A stretch of 64,000 nucleotides of DNA from Henriciella sp. (GTDB lineage Bacteria; Pseudomonadota; Alphaproteobacteria; Caulobacterales; Hyphomonadaceae): assembly GCA_017642885.1 (NCBI GenBank), contig JAEPOM010000012.1, forward strand, positions 19,755 to 83,754, written 5' to 3'. A model generated the notes under the pieces. It searched no databases and was not told where the DNA came from. It saw only the letters and a list, made by a program, of their open reading frames with translations. This document shows positions 8,522 through 17,769 of the stretch, piece after piece. Position 1 is the stretch's first letter. Every line of letters starts with the position of its first letter. Position numbers and translations under genes: made by a program.

Positions 8522-8557
8522 AACATATAAATCCTGAACAATAAGTCAATCGTTCAG
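8522..8557 (-). promoter_or_regulatory. Promoter with overlapping inverted repeat, upstream of the CC_3452-like gene
   Basis: On the minus strand TTGACT (8549-8544) is followed after 16 bases by TATGTT (8527-8522), a plausible sigma-70-type promoter 65 bases before the ATG. An inverted repeat, CTGAAC and GTTCAG separated by 12 bases (8534-8557), straddles the -35 box and could be an operator. Neither has been tested. Confidence 0.45.
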
Positions 8558-8700
8558 CGCATAGAAAGTTGCGCCGCTTCGTAGATAACTGACAAGAATT
8601 GACAGGAGCGGGTAGAATTCGCCGCACCGAAATTGACGCGACGAAGCGGATTGCAGAAGTGTGCCGTCGATTTACGCTTAGCGATCATCTCAGGAGGGAA

Positions 8701-9978
8701 ATGATGGACTTCAATATTCCGCAGGATATCGCCGACTATCTCGTCGTACTGGACGACTTCATCGAGGCCGAGATCAAACCCCTGGAACAGCAGGACGACA
8801 ATATCAGGTTCTTTGATCATCGCCGGGAGTGGGCGCGAACCGATTTCGACAATGGCGGGTTACCCCGACATGACTGGGAAGAGCTGCTGACCGAAGCCAA
8901 ACGCCGCGCTGACAAAGCGGGACACTTCCGTTTTGCGCTCCCCTCTGAGTATGGCGGTCAGGACGGCTCGAACTTGGCCATGGCGATCATTCGCGAGCAT
9001 CTCGCGCGCAAAGGGCTCGGGCTGCACAATGACCTCCAGAACGAGCATTCAATCGTCGCAAACTACCCGCAGATTTTGATGCTGCGAGATTTCGCTCGGC
9101 CCGAACAGATGCACCTTATTAAGGACGCGCTGGAAGGAAAGTTTCGGGCGACGTTCGGCCTGACTGAGCCGGATCACGGATCCGATGCAACACACATGGA
9201 AACTGTCGCCAAGCGAGAAACGCACGATGGTGTAGACGGTTGGCTGATCAACGGCGAGAAAATGTGGACGACAGGCATGCATGTCGCGACGCATATGATG
9301 TGTTTCGTGCGCACGAGTGGCGATGACGGTGACGCCCGCGGAATCAGCTGTCTGCTCGTCCCCGCCGATGCGCCGGGTCTGAAGATTGAAGAATATCTCT
9401 GGACCTTCAACATGCCGACGGATCATCCGCGGGTCTCGCTTAAGGATGTCTGGGTGCCGGAAAGCGCGTTGTTCGGTCCGGCCGAGGGTGGCCTGGCATT
9501 GGCGCAGCATTTCGTCCACGAAAATCGGATTCGACAGGCCGCGAGTTCAGTCGGCGCGGCGCTTTTCTGCATTGATGAAAGCGTTGATTACGCCCAGGCT
9601 CGAAAGCCATTCGGCAAGCCGCTTGCTGTCAATCAGGCGATCCAATTCCCGCTGGTCGAGTTGGCGACTGAAGCAGAAATGCTTCGTTTGCTGATCTTCA
9701 AGACGGCCTGGGAAATGGATCAGATGACCAAGCCTGAAGTTGCGCAGCGGCTGTCAGATAAAGTCTCAATGTGCAATTATCGGGCGAACCGATTGTGCTG
9801 CAACGCAGCCGATCGAGCCATGCAGGTGCATGGCGGCATGGGGTATTCCCGTCACAAACCGTTCGAGCATATTTACCGTCACCACCGACGCTATCGCATC
9901 ACAGAGGGCAGCGAAGAGATACAAATGCGCAAGGTTGCCGGGCATCTTTTCGGGTTCATGGGTAAGAACAAGCGGTAA
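8701..9978 (+). CDS. Acyl-CoA dehydrogenase family protein
   Basis: AGGAGG at 8692-8697 precedes two in-frame ATGs, at 8701 and 8704; the second has the more usual spacing. The protein of about 424 residues is a full-length acyl-CoA dehydrogenase: an alpha-helical N-terminal domain, a beta domain with TFGLTEPDHGSDATHMET, INGEKMWTTG and the DVWVPES strand, and a C-terminal helical domain with QVHGGMGYSRHKPFEHIYRHHRRYRITEGSEEIQ. The Glu in ITEG is at the usual catalytic-base position of medium-chain enzymes. It is an FAD enzyme for 2,3-dehydrogenation of acyl-CoA. Chain-length preference is not clear. Confidence 0.93.
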   Translation: MMDFNIPQDIADYLVVLDDFIEAEIKPLEQQDDNIRFFDHRREWARTDFDNGGLPRHDWEELLTEAKRRADKAGHFRFALPSEYGGQDGSNLAMAIIREHLARKGLGLHNDLQNEHSIVANYPQILMLRDFARPEQMHLIKDALEGKFRATFGLTEPDHGSDATHMETVAKRETHDGVDGWLINGEKMWTTGMHVATHMMCFVRTSGDDGDARGISCLLVPADAPGLKIEEYLWTFNMPTDHPRVSLKDVWVPESALFGPAEGGLALAQHFVHENRIRQAASSVGAALFCIDESVDYAQARKPFGKPLAVNQAIQFPLVELATEAEMLRLLIFKTAWEMDQMTKPEVAQRLSDKVSMCNYRANRLCCNAADRAMQVHGGMGYSRHKPFEHIYRHHRRYRITEGSEEIQMRKVAGHLFGFMGKNKR

Positions 9979-10096
9979 TTTTCAATAAATTTCGACACCG
10001 GTGTTTTGTGCATTTTTAAACCCCAGGCCTTACCGATACGTGCAACGTACTAGGGACGCCAGCGACTTCTGAGGAAGCGCGTGATGGAGCCTGGGC

Positions 10097-11323
10097 GTGA
10101 AAATTCATGGAGCAAACCGGTCCCTCCGGAATGAGCGCGGTAGCATCGCCGTTATCTCTGCAATCTATTTTGTAGCACTGTTCATGATGATCACGCTGCT
10201 GATCGATAGTGCCACCGTGATGTCCTCAAAGCGAAGCATGCAGGCGTCTTTGGATATTGCGGCGTTGTCTGGCGCCAAAATGCTGGCAGATGAGTCGATC
10301 AGTGATGATACGCTCAAGTCGCAGATCAACTGGGCCTTTAAGGAAAATATCAAAACGACCACCTCGGACTTGATCTGTGATCCGACGGAGTCGGAGTTCG
10401 ATCGAGATAAGGGCGACGTTTCGGCTGACGTCTCTTGTATGTACGCGCCCATGCTTGGCGGAACAATCGCGCCGGAAGATGTCGAAGTGAAAGTCCGGTC
10501 CAAGACGTTGATTTCCCAACGTAAGCTCGACGTTGCGATGGTTCTCGATGCGTCCGGCTCGATGAATTCAAGCGGAAAGCTCGGCGCTCTGAAAACAGCA
10601 TCAAAACTCGCCGCGAAAACGCTGATCGAAGCGGGCAGGCCCGGCGATAACCGAGTCTCCTTTGTGGCTTACTCCAAGACGGTGAACGTTCTCCAATATG
10701 GACCATATGCTTGGGGAGACACCGATACGATTGAACCCTTGTCGGCTGGCGGCGCGCCATTTCTCTGCGTCACCGAGCGGATTGGAGACGGCGCCTGGGA
10801 CGACCGCCCACCCGGACCAGATGCCTATTTTCCATTTGGCCGCAACGAATGTCCGAGAGGCGGCCTCTTTACGCTGAGTTCCGATCTCTCAGCGTTTGAG
10901 ACCGCGGTTGATAAGCTTGTCGCTTCCGGGACGACTGCGGGGCATCTCGGCGTCGCGTGGTCATGGTATCTGTTGTCACCGCGCTGGGCGAGCGTCTGGC
11001 CTGCGACCTCCACACCGCGTGCCTACGATGATGACAACGCCCTGAAAGTCGTCATTCTGATGAGCGATGGCGTGTTCAACAGCGCGACTCACGCGCCGTA
11101 CGGAAACAGTCGCACGCAAGCGATCAAGCTTTGCGGCGAGATGCGAGGCCTGGGAATTGAGATCTTCTCGGTTGCGTTCTCTGCGCCAGCGGCGCGGCAG
11201 GAGACCCTCAAAGAGTGCGCCGGCGATGCAAGCAGATATTTCGAGGCGAGTTCGAATGCTGAGCTGATATCTGCATATGAAGACATCACTGAAGCGCTCA
11301 TCGTGCTTCGAATTGTCGAGTAG
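10097..11323 (+). CDS. TadG-like pilus-assembly/von Willebrand factor A protein
   Basis: The GTG start at 10097 follows GGAG seven bases upstream. The 408-residue protein opens with a Flp/Tad-type N-terminal region (RNERGSIAVISAIYFVALFMMITLLIDSATV, one membrane span at residues 18-40) and continues with a von Willebrand A domain (about 150-400). The metal site DASGSM (DxSxS) is intact at about residues 152-157, and VVILMSDGVFNSATHA provides the later strand. Such proteins are exported and anchored by the N-terminal helix. No other tad or cpa gene is in the window, so it is an orphan here. Confidence 0.88.
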   Translation: MKIHGANRSLRNERGSIAVISAIYFVALFMMITLLIDSATVMSSKRSMQASLDIAALSGAKMLADESISDDTLKSQINWAFKENIKTTTSDLICDPTESEFDRDKGDVSADVSCMYAPMLGGTIAPEDVEVKVRSKTLISQRKLDVAMVLDASGSMNSSGKLGALKTASKLAAKTLIEAGRPGDNRVSFVAYSKTVNVLQYGPYAWGDTDTIEPLSAGGAPFLCVTERIGDGAWDDRPPGPDAYFPFGRNECPRGGLFTLSSDLSAFETAVDKLVASGTTAGHLGVAWSWYLLSPRWASVWPATSTPRAYDDDNALKVVILMSDGVFNSATHAPYGNSRTQAIKLCGEMRGLGIEIFSVAFSAPAARQETLKECAGDASRYFEASSNAELISAYEDITEALIVLRIVE

Positions 11324-11466
11324 TCCGAAAAACGCCCGGATGTGTTCGTTCTTTGGGCATGAACTGCCAGAGCGTTGAGCGCGGTGCGGTCGCGTCGGCG
11401 AAGACGTGACGATTCTGGACATATCGCTTGTCGCCGCTCTGGATTCGGACTAGCTAAATTTCAACA

Positions 11467-11684
11467 AATCCGTTCCGGGAGAGAATCGAACTTCCGATCG
11501 CCGAAGGCGCAACCGCCCCGGAAACGCTCAGGCAAAAGGACCGGTTCGGATTCAACACGCTGGAAAGAGGCGCGCAATACGCGGCAGCCTCGCCGAAGGA
11601 GCAAGCGGTCTGGTTGACCGCGGAATCTCTCAGGCGCCAGGACAGCGGGGGCAGCACAGGTCCGCCAATGGCGTGGACTGTCCT
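11467..11684 (+). promoter_or_regulatory. Tandem glycine riboswitch (gcvT leader)
   Basis: Two glycine aptamers lie back to back. The first (about 11467-11552) shows GGGAGAGA, CGCCGAAGG and CTCAGGCAAAAGGACCG and is closed by AATCCG (11467-11472) pairing with CGGATT (11547-11552). The second (about 11556-11648) has GGAAAGAG, CGCCGAAGGAGCAA and TCTCAGGCGCCAGGACAG. After it, CTGTCCT (11678-11684) is exactly complementary to AGGACAG (11639-11645) in the 3' arm of aptamer 2, so ligand-bound and unbound states could exclude one another. Glycine riboswitches usually switch gcv genes on when glycine is abundant. No strong T run follows, so control may be translational. Confidence 0.93.
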
Positions 11685-11712
11685 GCTTTGGAAGGCGCCA
11701 AATTTGGCTGAA

Positions 11713-12858
11713 ATGTCCACTGAAACGCTAAAGCGCACGCCGCTCTACGATCTGCATGTTGCGCATGGCGGCAAAATGGTGCCGTTCGCGGGCTATGAAA
11801 TGCCGGTCCAGTTCGAAGGCGTGAAGCCTGAACATCTATGGACCCGCGAAAGCGCTGGTCTGTTTGATGTTTCCCATATGGGGCCGTGTTTTCTGTTCCT
11901 GAAAGAGGGCCTCGGACAGGATGGCGCGCACGACAAGATCGCGGCGCTGATGGAGCGTCTGGTCCCCAGCAATATTGCTATCCTCAAACCTGGTCAGGGG
12001 CGTTTGTCGGTCCTGTTGAACGAGGCTGGCGGCATTCTTGATGACCTGATCATCACGCGTATGCCTGGCGAGGGGCTGGATGGAATGCTCTACATCGTCG
12101 TCAATGGCGCGGTGAAGGCTGAAGACTGGGCTCATATCGAGCGCGAACTTGGCGATGAGGCTGCCCTGCAAAAGGCCGATGATCGTATCCTGATGGCGCT
12201 GCAAGGCCCGAAAGCGGAAGCGGTTCTCTCGGAGCACTTTCCCGAAGCGGCAGATCTCAAATTCATGCGCTGCGCCTACCTGCAGCGAGGGGATGAGAAA
12301 ATCATGCTCTCGCGATCTGGCTACACAGGCGAGGACGGGTTCGAACTATTGCTGCCGAACAACCCGTACGGCCTCGGTATTGTCGAGAGCCTGCTCGCGG
12401 ATGAGCGCGTAAAACCTATAGGCCTGGGCGCGCGAGACAGTTTGCGCCTGGAAGCTGGGCTCTGCCTCTACGGTCACGATATGGATACAACCCGCGATCC
12501 GGTGGAAGCCGATCTTGGATGGGTCATCCAGAAGTCCCGGCGCGAACGCGCGGACTTCCCGGGGGCCGAGCGAATTCTTTCAGCCTTCAAGGATGGTCCG
12601 GCGGAAACGCGCGTGGGGATCCAGCCACTTGAACGCGCCCCAGCGCGCGAAGGCACAGAAATCGAACTGAATGGTGAGCGCGTAGGCGTGGTCACATCGG
12701 GTGGATTTGGGCCGAGTGTCGATCGGCCGATCGCGATGGGTTATGTCCGCGCGGACCTGGCCATACCGGGGACCCAAATCGATCTGATGGTGCGCGGTAA
12801 AGCGCGCCCGGCAGAGGTCTGTGACCTGCCATTCGTCCAACCAAATTACAAACGCTAA
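11713..12858 (+). CDS. gcvT: Glycine cleavage system T protein (aminomethyltransferase)
   Basis: I start at the ATG at 11713 (MSTETLKRTPLYDLHVAHGGKMVPFAGYEMPVQF), because earlier in-frame codons lie inside the riboswitch. The 381-residue protein has the family landmarks: GLFDVSHMGP, LSRSGYTGEDGFELLLP, LGARDSLRLEAGLCLYGHD and the C-terminal GYVRADLAIPGT. It transfers the methylene group from the lipoyl arm of GcvH to tetrahydrofolate, releasing ammonia. A ribosome-binding site at normal distance is not obvious; GGAAGG at 11690-11695 is 17 bases away. First gene of the glycine-controlled operon. Confidence 0.97.
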   Translation: MSTETLKRTPLYDLHVAHGGKMVPFAGYEMPVQFEGVKPEHLWTRESAGLFDVSHMGPCFLFLKEGLGQDGAHDKIAALMERLVPSNIAILKPGQGRLSVLLNEAGGILDDLIITRMPGEGLDGMLYIVVNGAVKAEDWAHIERELGDEAALQKADDRILMALQGPKAEAVLSEHFPEAADLKFMRCAYLQRGDEKIMLSRSGYTGEDGFELLLPNNPYGLGIVESLLADERVKPIGLGARDSLRLEAGLCLYGHDMDTTRDPVEADLGWVIQKSRRERADFPGAERILSAFKDGPAETRVGIQPLERAPAREGTEIELNGERVGVVTSGGFGPSVDRPIAMGYVRADLAIPGTQIDLMVRGKARPAEVCDLPFVQPNYKR

Positions 12859-12870
12859 GGGGTGAGAGAT

Positions 12871-13242
12871 ATGAGCACTTATTTTACAGAAGACCATGAA
12901 TGGATCGCGGTGGACGGCGACGTCGGCACCGTCGGAATCACCAAATACGCCGCTGAGCAATTGGGCGATGTTGTCTTCGTTGAGGTCCCGGAAGCTGGCG
13001 TGAGTTTTGGCAAAGGCGACGATATGGCTGTCGTCGAAAGCGTCAAAGCTGCTTCCGATGTGTACGCACCCGTTGGCGGCGAAGTGACGGAAGGCAACGG
13101 CGATCTCGCGGATGCACCAGAAACAGTCAATGAAGACCCGCAAGGCAAAGGTTGGTTCTGCAAGATCAAGCTGTCTGACAAAGGTGAATTGGATGGCCTA
13201 ATGGATGCCGCGGCCTATCAAAGCTTCTGCGAAGGCCTCTAA
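12871..13242 (+). CDS. gcvH: Glycine cleavage system H protein
   Basis: The ATG at 12871 follows GGTGAGAG and gives 123 residues, the standard length. The lipoylation site is Lys59 in [17 protein letters not shown], and the hybrid barrel motif [22 protein letters not shown] is present. GcvH shuttles the aminomethyl intermediate between GcvP and GcvT. It follows gcvT by 12 bases in the same operon. No lipoyl ligase or synthase gene is present in the window. Confidence 0.97.
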   Translation: MSTYFTEDHEWIAVDGDVGTVGITKYAAEQLGDVVFVEVPEAGVSFGKGDDMAVVESVKAASDVYAPVGGEVTEGNGDLADAPETVNEDPQGKGWFCKIKLSDKGELDGLMDAAAYQSFCEGL

Positions 13243-13245
13243 GCG

Positions 13246-13605
13246 ATGCTCATCACGGCACTCTTCTGGGGCTTGGCGGTGATCAAGTTTCCGCCCGTGA
13301 TCGCGGCAGTTGCGCCGAAGCAACTGGTGCACCTCTATGGCGTTTCACCAGACGACAAAACCATGCTCACCCTGTTGCAGCATCGCGCCGTTCTGCTCGG
13401 CATGGTCGGGGCAGGATGCGCCGTGGCCGCTCATGCCGAAGCATTTCGATGGCCGGCGCTCTGGGCTGCCTCAATCAGCATTGTCACCTTTCTGGTGCTG
13501 TGTGCCGTGCAGCGCCAATTCAACGGCCCGCTGCGTAAGATTGCGATCATGGATGCCATCGGCGTGCCCTTGGTGATCGCGTTGTTTTTGATTTTACCCT
13601 CCTGA
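13246..13605 (+). CDS. Hypothetical membrane protein inside the gcv operon
   Basis: This 119-residue protein starts three bases after the gcvH stop and ends 17 bases before gcvPA, so it is transcribed with the glycine cleavage genes. It is strongly hydrophobic, with about four membrane spans near residues 3-22, 45-62, 66-84 and 98-116, and a polar loop after the first ([29 protein letters not shown]). I do not recognise a family. A glycine or serine-related transport or sensing role is only guesswork from position; it may simply be a hitch-hiker. Confidence 0.75.
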   Translation: MLITALFWGLAVIKFPPVIAAVAPKQLVHLYGVSPDDKTMLTLLQHRAVLLGMVGAGCAVAAHAEAFRWPALWAASISIVTFLVLCAVQRQFNGPLRKIAIMDAIGVPLVIALFLILPS

Positions 13606-13622
13606 ATGGAAGGATGGACCAC

Positions 13623-14966
13623 ATGAGATATCTCCCACTGACCCCCGAAGACCGCGCGGCGATGCTGAACACGATCGGTGCCGCCAGTATTGATGACTTT
13701 TACGAGGACGTGCCGCAGAGCGCGCGTTTGAGTGGCACAATAGAAGGCTTGCCGGACCATCAAGGCGAACTGGCCGTTGAACGTCATCTCTCGCGCCTCG
13801 CGTCGAAGAACACGACCGCCAGTGACGTGCCGTTCTTTGTTGGGGCAGGGGCCTACAAGCATCATGTTCCCGCGAGCGTAGACATGATCATTCAACGTTC
13901 GGAATTCCTGACAACTTATACGCCTTATCAGCCGGAAATTGCCCAGGGTACGCTGCAGACATTGTTTGAGTTCCAGACCCAGGTCGCGGCGATGACCGCG
14001 ATGGATGTGGCCAATGCCAGCATGTATGACGGGTCGACAGCCTGCGCAGAAGCAGCCGTCATGGCGTGCCGTGTCACGCGTCGCAAGAAGGTGGTGTTGT
14101 CCGGCGGGTTGCACCCTCACTATGCCGCGGCAACGCGGCTTCTCTGCGAAGCGCAGGGCATCGAAGTAATCGAGCTTGAACCGGCAATCGATGGCGAGTT
14201 GGACCTTGCCAATCATGTCGACGATGTGACCGCTTGCGTTATCGGACAGTCGCCGAACGTGTTTGGGACGGTCACAGATCTCTCACCGGTGGCAGACGCC
14301 GCGCATGAGAAGAAAGCGCTGCTGGTCAGCGTGTTTACCGAAGCCGTCTCACTCGGCCTCGTCACACCGCCCGGAGAAATGGGCGCTGACATTGCGGTCG
14401 GTGAAGGCCAATCCATCGGCAATCCACTGACCTTTGGCGGCCCATATGTTGGCCTGTTCGCCTGTACACAGAAACTGGTCCGGCAGATGCCGGGGCGCCT
14501 TTGCGGTGAGACGGTGGATGCAGATGGCAGCCGCGGCTTTGTTCTGACCCTCTCAACCCGCGAACAACACATCCGCCGCGATAAGGCGACGTCAAATATC
14601 TGTACGAATTCAGGGCTTTGCGCATTGGCGTTCACGGCTCACATGACGCTGCTTGGAGGGAAAGGGCTGGAGCAGCTTGCGGTGTTGAACCACGAGACAG
14701 CCTGCGATCTCGCCGATGCGTTGGAAACAGTTTCGGGCGTTGAGATCCTAACCCCGCGTTTCTTCAACGAATTTGCCTTCCGCACGCCGGTCGATGCCGA
14801 AGCGGTCCTCGCCATGCTCGAGGAACGCGGCGTGCTGGGCGGCGTTCGTGCCAGCCGTCTCATCTCAGATCCTGGGTTTGGTGACGTCATCATCGCGGCA
14901 GCGACAGAGTGCACGACGCAGGACGATATCGCTGCCTATGTCGCAGCGCTAAAGGAGGTGATCTGA
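13623..14966 (+). CDS. gcvPA: Glycine dehydrogenase (decarboxylating) subunit 1
   Basis: I choose the ATG at 13623 because GGAAGGA lies eight bases upstream; another ATG nine bases earlier overlaps that site. The 447-residue protein is the N-terminal half of split P-protein, with the expected [15 protein letters not shown] opening, [21 protein letters not shown], and [22 protein letters not shown]. It pairs with the PLP-bearing subunit encoded next. Together they decarboxylate glycine and load the aminomethyl group onto GcvH. The stop overlaps the next start by one base (TGATG). Confidence 0.96.
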   Translation: MRYLPLTPEDRAAMLNTIGAASIDDFYEDVPQSARLSGTIEGLPDHQGELAVERHLSRLASKNTTASDVPFFVGAGAYKHHVPASVDMIIQRSEFLTTYTPYQPEIAQGTLQTLFEFQTQVAAMTAMDVANASMYDGSTACAEAAVMACRVTRRKKVVLSGGLHPHYAAATRLLCEAQGIEVIELEPAIDGELDLANHVDDVTACVIGQSPNVFGTVTDLSPVADAAHEKKALLVSVFTEAVSLGLVTPPGEMGADIAVGEGQSIGNPLTFGGPYVGLFACTQKLVRQMPGRLCGETVDADGSRGFVLTLSTREQHIRRDKATSNICTNSGLCALAFTAHMTLLGGKGLEQLAVLNHETACDLADALETVSGVEILTPRFFNEFAFRTPVDAEAVLAMLEERGVLGGVRASRLISDPGFGDVIIAAATECTTQDDIAAYVAALKEVI

Positions 14967-16534
14967 TGGGTATGCAATCGATCGGTCGACCAACTTCGCC
15001 TTTCCCGTCAAGCGTCTCCGGGGCTGAAACAGTTTCGGGCTCCAAGGGCCTCCTGCAACACGAAGACCTCATTTTCGAGATCGGTTCGCCTGATAAAACC
15101 GGCGTTGATCTGCCAAAACCCAAGGGCGGAAAGAACCGCCTTGGCGGGGTCGCACGCCAGCAGTCAACGGGACTTCCGGGCCTGTCCGAGCCAGAAGCTG
15201 TGCGTCACTATATGCGCCTCAGCCAGCGTAACTACGCCATCGATCTGGGTCTGTTTCCGCTGGGCTCCTGCACGATGAAGCACAATCCGCGTCTGAATGA
15301 AAAAGCGGCGCGTATGCCGGGCTTTTCTGATATTCACCCGCTTCAACCACAACGCACAGTGCAAGGCGCGCTGGAGTTGATCGATGAGTTGGCAACCTGG
15401 CTGAAAACGCTAACCGGTATGCCTGCCGTAGCGATGAGCCCAAAAGCCGGCGCCCATGGCGAGCTGTGCGGAATGCTCGCTATTCGTCAGGCACTTATCG
15501 CGCGCGGAGAAGCTGAGACACGCAAGCGCGTCCTCGTGCCCGCCTCCGCGCACGGGACCAACCCGGCGACGGCGATCCAGTGCGGCTTCATCGTCGATGA
15601 GATCAAGGCGGATGCACGCGGCCGGGTCGACATGGTCGACCTGAGGTCCAAGCTCGAGACGACCGACGATGTCGCCGGCATCATGCTGACCAACCCGAAT
15701 ACGTGCGGGCTGTTTGAAACCGACATCAAGACCATCGCGGATCTGATCCACGATGCCGGCGGTTACTTCTATTGCGACGGGGCAAACTTCAACGCCATCG
15801 TTGGACGGGTGCGCCCGGGCGATCTCGGCGTTGATGCGATGCATATCAACTTGCACAAGACCTTCTCCACGCCGCATGGCGGTGGTGGACCAGGCTCAGG
15901 CCCAACCGTGCTCTCCGATGCGCTCGCGCCCTATGCTCCAGTACCGTTCGTGGTCAAGGATGATGACGGGTTCCGTCTGATCGAGGAAACAGAAGGAGAC
16001 GCCGCCCAGGCGTTTGGCCGCATGGTCGCCTTTCATGGTCAAATGGGAATGTTCGTTCGAGCGCTCACCTACATGTTGAGCCACGGCGCGGACGGCTTGA
16101 AACAGGTCGCTGAAGATGCCGTGTTGAATGCCAATTACATTCAGGCCCGCCTAAAGACCGTGATGACGCCGGCCTTCGAAGGATATTGCATGCACGAGGC
16201 CTTGTTCTCCGACGCGTTTACCGCCGATGGGATCGAGACGATCGATATTGCCAAGGCGATGCTCGATGAGGGCTATCATCCCATGACCATGTACTTCCCG
16301 TTGGTGGTACATGGCGCGATGCTGATCGAGCCAACTGAAACCGAAAGCAAGCAAGAACTCGACCGATTCTGCGAAACGATGACGGTGATTGCTGAGCGCG
16401 CGGCGCAAGGTGATGAAGCACTCAAAGGTGCGCCTTACCTCGCACCGAAGAAGCGTCTGGACGAAACGCAAGCGGCGCGAAAGCCAGTGCTGAAATGGAC
16501 TGCGCCGGTGCCTGAAGCCGTGGCCGCTGAGTGA
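14966..16534 (+). CDS. gcvPB: Glycine dehydrogenase (decarboxylating) subunit 2
   Basis: The ATG at 14966 shares its A with the gcvPA stop and follows AAGGAGGT at 14952-14959, a strong site inside gcvPA. The 522-residue subunit carries the cofactor: Lys298 in HINLHKTFSTPHGGGGPGSGP is the PLP lysine. Other hallmarks are LFPLGSCTMKHNP, KAGAHGELCGM and PASAHGTNPATA. Both P subunits are needed for activity. The gene ends one base before the convergent acyltransferase stop. Confidence 0.97.
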   Translation: MGMQSIGRPTSPFPSSVSGAETVSGSKGLLQHEDLIFEIGSPDKTGVDLPKPKGGKNRLGGVARQQSTGLPGLSEPEAVRHYMRLSQRNYAIDLGLFPLGSCTMKHNPRLNEKAARMPGFSDIHPLQPQRTVQGALELIDELATWLKTLTGMPAVAMSPKAGAHGELCGMLAIRQALIARGEAETRKRVLVPASAHGTNPATAIQCGFIVDEIKADARGRVDMVDLRSKLETTDDVAGIMLTNPNTCGLFETDIKTIADLIHDAGGYFYCDGANFNAIVGRVRPGDLGVDAMHINLHKTFSTPHGGGGPGSGPTVLSDALAPYAPVPFVVKDDDGFRLIEETEGDAAQAFGRMVAFHGQMGMFVRALTYMLSHGADGLKQVAEDAVLNANYIQARLKTVMTPAFEGYCMHEALFSDAFTADGIETIDIAKAMLDEGYHPMTMYFPLVVHGAMLIEPTETESKQELDRFCETMTVIAERAAQGDEALKGAPYLAPKKRLDETQAARKPVLKWTAPVPEAVAAE

Positions 16535-16535
16535 T

Positions 16536-17684
16536 TTAGACGGGCGCAGGCGTTTTTTCGTTTGCGCCCGCTGAAGGTTTTCCCCGCCACCGGCGAAAGA
16601 GCCTGATCGATGGCCGCTCGAAATAGTAGTAGGTGAGCGCTGAGACCAGGATCGTCCCGATCGTGACCAGGATCACGTAGGCTGTCGTGACCACAAGGCT
16701 CGGCTCAAACAGCGTATAGGTCACGCGCCCAATCGCGCTGATGGTGAGCGTGTGGCAGAGATAGAGCGAGTAGCTCCAGTCGCCGAGGTGGACCATGAAT
16801 TTTGGGGTGCGAAGGCCGCGCTCTAATTCGAGGGCGACCAGTCCATAGATCAACAATGCGACAGGGATCCCGTAGAATATGGTTCGCCGCCAGACCGGGT
16901 TCATTCCGGTGAAGCCCTCGTTTCCGAGCGATGTCATCAGCGTCTGGGTCGGAATGAGGTCCAGATTCAGGAACGGAATCAGTGTTGCGGTACCGCCGAC
17001 AACGGCCGCGATCAGCGCGTGCTTGCGCCATCCCGCTTTGATCGCATAGCCAACCAGAGCGCCCAAGACGAATTGCAGCGTCATTGGGTAGAAGATCAAT
17101 TCAATCAGGTTGTTGCTGAAGTTCGCCGATAGGCCAGCAAGTGCCCCGATCGTCACAATCCCGGCCCAGGCGAGAATTCCGTACAGGCGCATACGCGCCG
17201 GAAGCAGCAGGATAAGAACCGCAAATGCGATGTAGAAATACATCTCGTGCACAAGCGTCCAGCCAACGCCGAGTACAGGGTGCTCAGGTTGCGGCCAAAG
17301 GACGAAGGAGTGAACCAGGTGCAGCGCGCCATCCAGGCCCGCTGCTTCGATCCTCGGCGCATCCCACAGCGTGCCTTTCATCGTCGCAAAGAACACAACC
17401 ATCGCCGCCGCGAACAGCCACCAGAGCGGATAAATCCGCGTGGCCCGCGAGAACAGGAAATCACCTGCTTCTGCAGCACCCCGGCGCAAATCTCCCGCAA
17501 CCCAGACCATGATGAAGCCGGAAATCACAAAGAACAGATCGACGCCGTGGGCGCCATTGATAAAGAGATCTGTGAGCTTGGCGCCGCGTTCGGAATGCGC
17601 TTCCTCGATCGCCATCACATGGCACAGGAAAACCGCGAAGGCGGCAATGCCGCGTAATGCCTGAATGGAATTTAGTTTCGTCAT
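16536..17684 (-). CDS. Acyltransferase 3 family membrane protein (copy 1)
   Basis: A 382-residue OafA/YrhL-type acyltransferase with about ten membrane helices. Family marks are an N-terminal RGIAAFAVFLCHVMAIEE with the key His, then GVDLFFVISGFIMVWVAGD, LGVGWTLVHEMYFYIAFA and a late GDWSYSLYLCHTLTISAIG. These enzymes O-acylate sugars of lipopolysaccharide, capsule, peptidoglycan or small molecules at the inner membrane. The acceptor cannot be inferred here. A close paralogue lies directly upstream on the same strand, 85 bases away. No good ribosome-binding site is seen before the ATG at 17684. Confidence 0.92.
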   Translation of the reverse strand: MTKLNSIQALRGIAAFAVFLCHVMAIEEAHSERGAKLTDLFINGAHGVDLFFVISGFIMVWVAGDLRRGAAEAGDFLFSRATRIYPLWWLFAAAMVVFFATMKGTLWDAPRIEAAGLDGALHLVHSFVLWPQPEHPVLGVGWTLVHEMYFYIAFAVLILLLPARMRLYGILAWAGIVTIGALAGLSANFSNNLIELIFYPMTLQFVLGALVGYAIKAGWRKHALIAAVVGGTATLIPFLNLDLIPTQTLMTSLGNEGFTGMNPVWRRTIFYGIPVALLIYGLVALELERGLRTPKFMVHLGDWSYSLYLCHTLTISAIGRVTYTLFEPSLVVTTAYVILVTIGTILVSALTYYYFERPSIRLFRRWRGKPSAGANEKTPAPV

Positions 17685-17769
17685 GGCTGAGTTCGTGCTG
17701 CGCGGTCGGCAACGGGTTCGCTGACGAAATTACTGTACTGCTTGTGTCTATGCAGAGGCATTTGGATAA

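Noticed and set aside
11614-11712. N-terminal extension of GcvT through the riboswitch
   Set aside because: The 33 extra codons cover aptamer 2 and its expression platform; GcvT begins at the MSTETLKRTPLYDLH start.
16541-16572. Hairpin GGGCGCA/TGCGCCC with a T run at the gcvPB-acyltransferase junction
   Set aside because: The T run is in the loop rather than after the stem, and it lies in the coding end of the acyltransferase; not a standard terminator.
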